Below, one piece after another: positions 1-7,241 of a stretch of DNA of 64,000 bases. This DNA is from Pseudodesulfovibrio sp. JC047 (lineage in GTDB: Bacteria > Desulfobacterota > Desulfovibrionia > Desulfovibrionales > Desulfovibrionaceae), in the NCBI RefSeq assembly GCF_010468615.1, contig NZ_WUEH01000004.1, positions 143,725-207,724 on the forward strand, in the 5' to 3' direction. Both the position numbers and the translations under genes were made by a program. The notes beneath the pieces were generated by a model. It searched no databases. It saw only the letters and a program-made list of their open reading frames with translations, and was not told where the DNA came from. Numbering within the stretch: position 1 is the first letter of the stretch; each line of letters starts with the position of its first letter.

Positions 1-63
1 GAGGGTGAGACACGCCGCGCTGGTTCCTGCGAGCTTCATGAAGCTTCGGCGGTCGAGTTTCAT
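1..63 (-). CDS. N-terminus of a Tat-exported protein, possibly a molybdoenzyme (partial)
   Basis: Only the first 21 codons lie in the window; the gene runs off the left edge. They read MKLDRRSFMKLAGTSAACLT, a twin-arginine signal with the RRSFMKL consensus and the start of a hydrophobic stretch, so the product is exported folded by the Tat system. The start is supported by an AGGAGG-type site at 67-78 on the minus strand. Tat signals of this form are common on periplasmic formate dehydrogenases and other molybdopterin enzymes. The ModE-like gene just upstream, with a palindrome between the two, fits that guess, but nothing of the mature enzyme is visible. Confidence 0.75.
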   Translation of the reverse strand, partial: MKLDRRSFMKLAGTSAACLTL

Positions 64-168
64 ACCTTTGGCCTCCTTGCTACGTACCGCGCCCCAAAAG
101 GCCGGCACAGTTATACTCGGACAGAATGTCCAAGTGCGGATACTGTAGCACAAAATTCAATTAAATCA

Positions 169-188
169 ATATGTTATATTTAACATAT
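169..188. promoter_or_regulatory. Candidate ModE-type operator (8-bp inverted repeat)
   Basis: ATATGTTA and TAACATAT form a perfect 8-bp inverted repeat with a 4-bp spacer. It lies about 105 bp upstream of the Tat-protein start and just beyond the ModE-like gene. The right arm runs into ACATATTACA (183-192), a 10-mer repeated exactly in the palindrome upstream of the molybdate transporter at 59855-59864. Assignment to ModE is inference from this shared word and from gene context. Confidence 0.45.
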
Positions 189-208
189 TACAAGCCGCAG
201 GAATCTTT

Positions 209-616
209 TCAGGTATATTTTCCAAGAGAAAAGGGAAAACATTCCTGTCCCTTGGACAGGGCATATGACTCGACATCCTGATACCATTTGTCAAAATCTC
301 TGGCGATGCCACACCCAAAGGAAGTGAGGTGATATCCGGCGCGACGACTCGTGGCTCTTTCAATGAGTTTTCGGCCGATCAATTCTTCCGTTGTCTTGAT
401 CTTGCCCCATGCCCCCCGATACGACATGCCCAAGGATTCAGCTGCGGCCTTGAGAGACCCACACCGCTCCACCTGACGAAGCAATTGCAATCGGCCAAGC
501 CCGAAAAGCACCCCGTCGTCGGTCTCGACCCATAGGTGCATCCGCATTGTCGGCTCGGGACGAGGTCCTGCCCCCACCGCAGCACTGGCAGATTCCAAAA
601 TTTCGGATTTCAGCAT
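209..616 (-). CDS. ModE-like winged-helix transcriptional regulator
   Basis: 135 aa DNA-binding protein. Residues about 35-105 form the LysR/ModE-type winged helix, with the recognisable core LLRQVERCGSLKAAAESLGM followed by SYRGAWGKI. This is the N-terminal domain of the molybdate-responsive regulator ModE. The C-terminal molbindin (TOBE) pair is missing, so it either senses metal indirectly or works as a stand-alone DNA-binding protein, as many short ModE homologues do. I chose the ATG at 616 because GGGGGAGG lies at ideal spacing; an in-frame ATG at 664 would add 16 unlikely residues. It reads towards the Tat-exported protein, with the palindrome at 169-188 in between. Confidence 0.85.
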   Translation of the reverse strand: MLKSEILESASAAVGAGPRPEPTMRMHLWVETDDGVLFGLGRLQLLRQVERCGSLKAAAESLGMSYRGAWGKIKTTEELIGRKLIERATSRRAGYHLTSFGCGIARDFDKWYQDVESYALSKGQECFPFSLGKYT

Positions 617-1391
617 AGCGTTCCTCCCCCAAAAAAGTTTCGGGCCTTCACAGCACAGGCTCACTCAATTCGCCGGTGTCCACCGTCACACACTCACACC
701 GGACGCAGCCCTGAAAACGACTTGTCTGATGTGAACATCCTGAAACAGCTCCCATACAAGCCATTTCATCTGATCCCGGGCACCAACTCGTGCTGTTTCG
801 TACTCCCGGGTCACATAGAATCTCCCGACAGACCATTATGTCTGTCAGAACATAATTACCCACTGAGGAAAAATTCCCGACAGAGTAAACACTTCGCGAC
901 TGCACATTGATTTGACACTAAAAATAAAATAAATAGATATATTTTAGCATTTTAAGTCGTTTTGCTTTTTCCCCAAAAAAACCTGCACAAAGCTATGATG
1001 AAGATTAAATTCAACAAATACGGACAATTGAACTATACTTATCAGGGCATCGAACAAAAATAAAAAAGTGGTGCCAAATCGTTGTACAGTCAATATTCCC
1101 GGGAAATTTTCACCATATTCACGGTTTCAAAAATATCTCATTCTGTCGTGCAGGCAGCGAATGATTCTGCCTTTCTTTTCAAAAAAACATTTGTCGTCAG
1201 GATGTTAGGCAATCATTCCATGTCCGAAAAGGCAAAAAATGCGCTCTCCACAAGGCTTTCCCTCACCCAAAAAAGAACAAACGAAGACAAACGGTTTGTC
1301 GATAAAGTCGATAAAGTGATACGGTCAAAATGATGCAGACACTCAGCACACGATGCAGACCACCAAGTGGTTGACTGACAAGGAGGCACCG
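617..1391. other. Intergenic region with nested inverted repeats, no gene seen
   Basis: 775 bp with no convincing coding sequence; an 83-codon ORF at 1082-1333 has no family resemblance. It contains GACAGAC(827-833)/GTCTGTC(840-846), a 7-bp inverted repeat, nested in ATTATGT(835-841)/ACATAAT(850-856), plus a second copy of TCCCGACAGA near 874-884. These look like regulator sites between the divergent ModE-like and response-regulator genes. The part after 910 is AT-rich. Confidence 0.5.
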
Positions 1392-2684
1392 ATGAAGACA
1401 CACGCTCGCATACTCTTTGTGGATGACGAACCACATGTTCTTTCCGCGCTTAAACGGATGCTCAGACGCAAGAGCGATGTCTGGGACATGCATTTTGTCG
1501 AAAACGGGACCGATGCGCTGCACCTCCTGGAACGCCACCCCATCGACATCATTATTTCTGATATTCGAATGCCGGGAATGGATGGAGCGGAATTGTTGAC
1601 CCGCATCAAGGAACTATCGCCCGGGACAATCCGGATCGCGCTGTCGGGACAAGTTGACATGAACGAGGTGGTCCGAAGCATCAAGGCGGTCCACCAATAC
1701 ATTTCAAAACCGTGTGAAGCGGGATATCTCATTGATCGCATCGAAAGCGCACTTCGATCACAGGCCATTCTGACCAACAATAAAATGATTCAATTGGTCA
1801 CCAGAATCGAGGCCTTGCCAGTCATTCCCGAAGTGTTTGAAGAGGCCGAAGCCGAACTCCGCAAAGACGAGCCCTCCATCGAGGTTATTGCCACCACCAT
1901 AGCCCGGGATGTGGGGCTGGTCGCGGAAATCATCAAGCTCATCAACTCGCCCTATTTCGGGCTGCCGACCCAGGTGGATTCTGTGGAAAAAGCCATCACC
2001 CTGTTGGGCCTCGACACCATCCGGGCACTGATATTCTCAACCCATCTCTTCACGGTCTATGAAGAAAAGACGCTCCCGACATTTTCCCTTTCCCTGCTCT
2101 GGGAACACAGCTTCCGAGTCTCGAATATAGCCCGTCTCATCGCCACCCACGAGGCGGCTTCGCGACATGTCATCACCCAATGTAGAATGGCCGGACTGCT
2201 GCATGACGTGGGGAAACTGGTCATGGCCAGCGCATTTTCCAAAAAATATACAGAGGCCCTCGACCAGGTTGCCTCTCATCCCGAAACAACCATCAGTCAG
2301 GCGGAACAGGACCTTTTCGAAATCACCCATGCCGAAGTCGGCGCGTATCTCATGGGACTTTGGGGCATGTCCAGCGATGTGGTCCATGCCATCGGCTATC
2401 ATCATCGATTCAATGAAATCGACAATGATGTCGCACGGTACTTATCCCTCGCAGACAGCATCGACCACCATTTCGTCATCCTGCATGACCAGTATTCCAG
2501 GACATCATTGAGGGAAAAGCTGCTGTCCTCAAAAGTGAACCAGGAAGAATTCACGCAATGGATCTCTTATATCAACGAAAACTGGTCAGGGGAATCGCCA
2601 CTCAATGCCATCCCCACCGCGACCATCACCGAACTTTTTACAGAGGAGAAACACCATGCCCCCTCGAATTCTCCTGGTAGATGA
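1392..2684 (+). CDS. Response regulator with HDOD output domain
   Basis: 430 aa. Residues about 5-120 form a receiver domain: acidic pocket VDDEPHVL, phospho-acceptor D57 in SDIRMPGMDG, and Lys in SKPCEAGYL. Residues about 145-340 form an HDOD domain (LPVIPEVFEEAEAEL, IIKLINSPYFGLP), a non-enzymatic relative of HD phosphohydrolases used as a signalling or scaffold module. The ATG at 1392 is preceded by AAGGAGG at good spacing, whereas the ATG at 1353 has none. The 3' end overlaps the next regulator by 29 bp, so the two are co-transcribed and probably translationally coupled. The kinase encoded convergently downstream is a plausible partner. Confidence 0.88.
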   Translation: MKTHARILFVDDEPHVLSALKRMLRRKSDVWDMHFVENGTDALHLLERHPIDIIISDIRMPGMDGAELLTRIKELSPGTIRIALSGQVDMNEVVRSIKAVHQYISKPCEAGYLIDRIESALRSQAILTNNKMIQLVTRIEALPVIPEVFEEAEAELRKDEPSIEVIATTIARDVGLVAEIIKLINSPYFGLPTQVDSVEKAITLLGLDTIRALIFSTHLFTVYEEKTLPTFSLSLLWEHSFRVSNIARLIATHEAASRHVITQCRMAGLLHDVGKLVMASAFSKKYTEALDQVASHPETTISQAEQDLFEITHAEVGAYLMGLWGMSSDVVHAIGYHHRFNEIDNDVARYLSLADSIDHHFVILHDQYSRTSLREKLLSSKVNQEEFTQWISYINENWSGESPLNAIPTATITELFTEEKHHAPSNSPGR

Positions 2685-3828
2685 TGAACCCAATGTGCTC
2701 TCCGCCTTGCGACGCCAACTCCGTGACAGATACAGGGTAGAAACGGCAACCAATCCGGCCGAGGCACTGGACACAATCGACAAGATGGACCCGTTCTCCG
2801 TGGTTGTCTCGGACTTCAGAATGCCTCAGATGAACGGCATCGAATTCCTGAACGAATTCAAAACCATCAGCCCGGACACAACCCGACTGATGTTGACCGG
2901 CTATGCCGATCTCGATAATGCGATCAAGGCGGTCAACGACGGCAATGTCTTCCGATTTCTGACCAAACCGTGTGAAAAGGATTTATTCCTGCGCAACGTC
3001 AAAGACGCCGTGACCCAGTATGAACTCGTCACCATCCAGAAAATTCTGCTTGAAAAGACGCTCAAGGGAAGTGTCGAGTTGCTGAACGAGATCACCGCTC
3101 TGGTCAATCCCGAAGCCGGAGAACGGATCAACCGGGTCAGACGATATGTCCGGTATCTGGCGGCACAAAAAGGGATCACGGATTTCTGGCGATATGATAT
3201 CGCGACCATGTTGTCCCAGCTCGGCACACTCATTCTCCCCCCCGGCACCATCGCTGATCTGCTTAACGACAAGGAACTGACCGCTGAACAGCTTCAGCTT
3301 TTTGAAATGCACCCGGTAATCGCCCAGAACCTGATCGCCAAACTCCCGAGGCTGGACTCCATCGGCGAAATGGTTTCCTACCAGCTCAAGGGATACGACG
3401 GCACCGGCACGCCGAAAGATCCAATCAAGGGCACAGACATTCCCATCGGGGGCCGCATCCTGAAAATGGCACTGGACTACGATCTGGCCCTGCATCACAC
3501 GAAAGATCCACAGAAGGCCTTTCTCCTACTTGAAGAGAATCGGGATAAATATGATCCGGAGCTGCTCTACCACCTGCGGGGGATGCTCGGTGTCGAATCA
3601 CGATACACCATCCGCACGCTCCACTATGCAGACTTGCAACCTGGCATGATTCTCCACGAAGATGTGGTGTCCACATCAGGCGCACTCTTGCTCAAAAAGA
3701 GCCTGGAGCTGAACAAGGAAAAAGTGGATCGAATCGCCCTATTCGCCAAGAAAGTCGGCATTGACAAGGATATCGTGGTTCTTGTCCCGGAACTCATTAT
3801 CTCAACCATCGCTCTCGACGACGCGTGA
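2656..3828 (+). CDS. Response regulator with degenerate HD-GYP-like domain
   Basis: 390 aa. The N-terminus is a receiver domain (LLVDDEPNVLSALRR, phospho-acceptor D53 in SDFRMPQMNG, TKPCEK), as in RpfG-type cyclic-di-GMP phosphodiesterases. The following domain has the HD-GYP layout but lacks its metal ligands. The expected HDIGK position reads SQLGTL, and the expected HHERxDGxGYP reads YQLKGYDGTGTP. It is therefore probably catalytically dead and acts by binding. The start at 2656 has GAGGAG upstream and lies inside the end of the HDOD regulator. The 3' end overlaps the convergent kinase gene by 27 bp. Confidence 0.82.
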   Translation: MPPRILLVDDEPNVLSALRRQLRDRYRVETATNPAEALDTIDKMDPFSVVVSDFRMPQMNGIEFLNEFKTISPDTTRLMLTGYADLDNAIKAVNDGNVFRFLTKPCEKDLFLRNVKDAVTQYELVTIQKILLEKTLKGSVELLNEITALVNPEAGERINRVRRYVRYLAAQKGITDFWRYDIATMLSQLGTLILPPGTIADLLNDKELTAEQLQLFEMHPVIAQNLIAKLPRLDSIGEMVSYQLKGYDGTGTPKDPIKGTDIPIGGRILKMALDYDLALHHTKDPQKAFLLLEENRDKYDPELLYHLRGMLGVESRYTIRTLHYADLQPGMILHEDVVSTSGALLLKKSLELNKEKVDRIALFAKKVGIDKDIVVLVPELIISTIALDDA

Positions 3829-6444
3829 CAGTGGCGCATCCCCGTGCTCGTCCTCCGGTTCAAAGGGCAGCCGGACCACAAAGGTGGTGCCCACCCCCAT
3901 TTCAGTGATGACGTCGATGGCACCACCGTGCATGTTGACCACCACATTATGCGCGATGGCCAATCCCTGCCCAGTGCCTTTGCCCACTTCCTTGGTGGTA
4001 AAAAATGGATCGAAAATCTTTTCGGCCACGTCATCGGGAATCCCGACACCCGTATCCGTGATTTCCAGCACGACCATACTCCCGGCTGCATACGTCCGTA
4101 TGGAAATTTCTCCGGGTTCCCCGGTCTCCTGTTTGACCTTTTCAATGGCATGTGCCCCGTTGATGATAAGATTCAGAACAACCTGTCCAATCTCACCGAT
4201 CAGACAATAGACCGGAGGCAGGGCGTCATCCAGATCGAACGAGACCTCCGCCACATATTTCCATTCATTGGCCGAGACCGTCACCGCGTGTTTGACGATC
4301 TCATTCAACTCACTATAACTCTTGTGCATCTCTCCAGGATGCGCCAATTGTTTCACGGACCGGACAATTTCCGTCACCCGTTTCAACCCTGCTTCCGATT
4401 CATCCAGAGCCTGAGGGATATCTTCCGCCAGATACTGCAATTCCTTTTCATCAAACAGACTTGCTGCCGCATCCCTTACCCAATCACAGGACTCGATACC
4501 AGCCGAAGCCTGCACTTTTTCGACAAAGGCATGACTGTCGGCAATGGTCTTTGAATATGTGACAAAAGCGTCCTTGAGAAACTGGATGTTACTCGACACA
4601 TATTGCGTGGGAGTATTGATTTCGTGAGCGATGCCCGCAGCGAGTTCGCCGATGGATTCCAATTTCTGCGACTGTCGCAACTGCGCTTCGATCACCAACT
4701 GATCGGAGACATCCCGGGCCACACCGACATAGCCGATAAGAGTCCCGCCATCATCCAGAATCGGCCCGATACTAAAATCCTGCGTGTAGTTCTGCCCGTT
4801 CTTTTTCCGATTCAATGACCGACCACTCCAGACATTCCCCTGTGTGACCGTCCCCCACAATCCATCATAATAGGCACCGTCCTGCGCCCCGCTTTTCAAG
4901 ATTCGGGGATTCTGCCCGACAACCTCTTCACGTTTGTAGCCCGTGGTCCTTTCAAAGGCCGGATTCACATAGGTAATATTCGCGTCCATATCCGTGATAA
5001 TCACCATCTCCCCGGCCTGCTCGATGGCGGCAGACAAACGACTCTTGGCCAGTTCGGCTTCCTTGATCTGGGTGATGTCCGTAAAAGTCAGGACATTGCC
5101 CACCACCTCGTCCGTGGAATTCTTCAATTCGACAATTTGACCAAGGACCCAAAAGATATCGCCAGAGCATGAGAGCATCCGCAACTCCCGACGCGTCTTC
5201 TGCTTCGACGAGGAAGAGAACCAACTCGCGAGCACCTGAGACCGCTCCTCCGGATGAAGACGCTGAATCCACCCTCGACCAGCCAAATTCACGGAACTTC
5301 CACCTGTCAAAATATGCATCTGCTCATTGGCATACAACAGATCACCGGCCATATTCGTGATGACGATGCCCACGGGAGACGCCTTGGCAATCCCCCTGAA
5401 CCGCTCTTCCACCTCTCGCCGGGCGGCATTGGCCAGATGTTCCGAGGTACTGTCGCTGCCGATGCACAGCACCTCCAAGGGCTGGCCTTTTTTGGAAATA
5501 CCCCGCGCTCCCCAGGCAATCCATTTGCTGCTGCCGTTCGAAAGCCGCATCTCCGTCTCATAGCGAATCTTCTGGCTCAGAATCATATTCTTGAGGATAT
5601 CCCGAACCCCGTCCGCCTCTCCATTGGCCAGGAATTGCGACAAATTTTGTCCGACCAAGGTCTCTGATTCCTGAACAAGCAGATCATTCGCATAACTGTT
5701 AGCAAAAAGGATCGTCCCATTTTCCCAAACTCGAAGAATCAAATGACTCGCTCCTTCCACCACGTCCCGATACTTCTGTTCGCTCTCCTGAAGCTCCTGA
5801 ATAATCGGTTCACTCAACCGGAAAAAAATGAAAAGGAAAAAGAGGGTCACGGCAATGCCCACACTGAACACGATCACATTGGCCCGTATGAACGGGGCCT
5901 GCACATCCTCGATAGTGACCTTGGTCACCATGCCAAGAATTCCGAATTGCAATGAAAGCGGTGTGAATGCGGCCAAAACCTCGGTCCCGGAATAATCCTG
6001 CCCAATGATGGTTCCAGACTCTCCCTTCAAGGCCCGTTTCATGGGTTCCCCACCCGGTCCATCCAACGGGAACCGCCTGAGAGACGCATCCTTGTCCACA
6101 ATGGTTCCATTCACGACAAGGTATTCGATATGATCCCCGGTCCGTTGAGCGATCGCGTATTCACACAAGCGGTGTTTGATCTGCCCTTTCTGATAGGCCC
6201 GGCGCAGATGATCCAACAGGACCTCGCGGGAAGCCATTGTTCCACCTTCAACCTGAAGTCGAAGGGCAAGCCAGCCCAATTCCGCCGCCAGATTGGCCTG
6301 ACTGGTCACCAGTTCATACAACCTTGCCCGCTGCTCTCGCAGTGATGTCTGATAGAGATACAAGGAACTGAAAACGGAAATCATCCCGACCAGCAGCACC
6401 ATCAGGGAAGCAAGGAGGAGAAATCGCCTTTTTCTTCGCAACAT
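3802..6444 (-). CDS. Membrane-bound multi-PAS sensor histidine kinase
   Basis: About 880 aa. TM1 lies in the first 30 residues after a basic MLRRKRR start, followed by a periplasmic sensing segment of about 150 residues and TM2 (VFSVGIAVTLFFLFIFF). Three PAS regions follow (EQKYRDVVEGASHLIL, RFRGIAKASPVGIVITN, QAGEMVIITDMDANITYVN). The dimerisation box is GIAHEINTPTQYV with phospho-acceptor H607, and the ATPase has DTGVGIPDDV and GKGTGQGLAIAH. No receiver domain is attached, so it probably phosphorylates one of the adjacent regulators. The start at 6444 (GAGG upstream, directly before the TM) is preferred; in-frame ATGs at 6534 and 6543 would add about 30 polar residues. Confidence 0.85.
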   Translation of the reverse strand: MLRRKRRFLLLASLMVLLVGMISVFSSLYLYQTSLREQRARLYELVTSQANLAAELGWLALRLQVEGGTMASREVLLDHLRRAYQKGQIKHRLCEYAIAQRTGDHIEYLVVNGTIVDKDASLRRFPLDGPGGEPMKRALKGESGTIIGQDYSGTEVLAAFTPLSLQFGILGMVTKVTIEDVQAPFIRANVIVFSVGIAVTLFFLFIFFRLSEPIIQELQESEQKYRDVVEGASHLILRVWENGTILFANSYANDLLVQESETLVGQNLSQFLANGEADGVRDILKNMILSQKIRYETEMRLSNGSSKWIAWGARGISKKGQPLEVLCIGSDSTSEHLANAARREVEERFRGIAKASPVGIVITNMAGDLLYANEQMHILTGGSSVNLAGRGWIQRLHPEERSQVLASWFSSSSKQKTRRELRMLSCSGDIFWVLGQIVELKNSTDEVVGNVLTFTDITQIKEAELAKSRLSAAIEQAGEMVIITDMDANITYVNPAFERTTGYKREEVVGQNPRILKSGAQDGAYYDGLWGTVTQGNVWSGRSLNRKKNGQNYTQDFSIGPILDDGGTLIGYVGVARDVSDQLVIEAQLRQSQKLESIGELAAGIAHEINTPTQYVSSNIQFLKDAFVTYSKTIADSHAFVEKVQASAGIESCDWVRDAAASLFDEKELQYLAEDIPQALDESEAGLKRVTEIVRSVKQLAHPGEMHKSYSELNEIVKHAVTVSANEWKYVAEVSFDLDDALPPVYCLIGEIGQVVLNLIINGAHAIEKVKQETGEPGEISIRTYAAGSMVVLEITDTGVGIPDDVAEKIFDPFFTTKEVGKGTGQGLAIAHNVVVNMHGGAIDVITEMGVGTTFVVRLPFEPEDEHGDAPLSRVVESDG

Positions 6445-6768
6445 CCGGGCCTCACACGTCGTTGTTTCTCGAAAGGAATCGTCCCCCAAAAGTAGTGTCG
6501 AAGACGGTGGTCTCGCACAGACAGCCTGTGTCATCCCCTTCACAAAAGGGATTTGGCTCTTTCATATACTCAGCACCACTCACACCCGACCAAACGTTTG
6601 GTACAGCCATTTTTCCACTCGTGTCACTGTACGTGAAAAAACGTCAAAAGCCAGTTTTTTCCCCACGAAAATCACACCGATGATCGCATGAACAAAATCT
6701 ATAATCCGCACCCCCTTTACGAGAAAAGGGTTGCGGTGTAGAGGGATGCCTCAACACATGAGCGGACC
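6445..6768. other. Intergenic region with a hairpin
   Basis: 324 bp without a recognisable gene. An imperfect hairpin occupies 6706-6736 (CCGCA/TGCGG outer arm, CCCTTT/AAAGGG inner arm) and lacks a long T-run on either strand. It lies just before the NAD-kinase-like remnant. Confidence 0.4.
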
Positions 6769-6999
6769 ATGCCAAGACCTTCAATTCAAAATATTGCCTG
6801 TGTGGCATCTGACACCCTCAAAGCCCGGGAACGATTGTTCATCCTCGAAAATCACTATCCACTGGTCATGACAACCACCACGGCCCTCGGCAAATCACGG
6901 GTGCAGATTCGGGAAGACCTTTCGCGTCCATCTCCAGTGCTTTTCGCCCCGGACCATTCCCTTGAAAAACGCGTCTTCAACGAACAATTCATCGACTAA
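6769..6999 (+). pseudogene. Internally deleted NAD kinase-like remnant
   Basis: An open frame of 76 codons. Its first 25 residues (IACVASDTLKARERL) resemble the N-terminus of alphaproteobacterial-type NAD kinases (FVASxTPEAQEA...). Its last 35 residues (RVQIREDLSRPSPVLF, then APDHSLEKRVFNEQF) resemble their extreme C-terminus (...DPDHSxxxRILxEQF). The roughly 180 residues between, including the GGDG motif and the catalytic core, are absent. It therefore looks like an in-frame deletion derivative and cannot be a kinase. There is no good ribosome-binding site. The resemblance is from memory of the family, not from an alignment. The alternative is a chance small ORF. Confidence 0.5.
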
Positions 7000-7241
7000 T
7001 AAGACAAGATCCAGGACCACTTCCAGTGCTGCACAGACTCATTCAACACGCCTTTTACGGCTCACACATTTGACCCATGTACCCGATACCACTCTCTCTT
7101 TATTCCGTCCCATCTCCCAACGATTCGGACACGTCTATTTGACGCAACAGCCCGCACAGCGGGCACAGTGGACAAGCCTGACAATTGTCGTCAGACTAAG
7201 AACTCTCAAAGACCTGACAGGCTGACAAGGAACCGCCCCCG

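Noticed and set aside
1082..1333. 83-codon ORF upstream of the HDOD regulator
   Set aside because: No ribosome-binding site, no recognisable domain, atypical composition.
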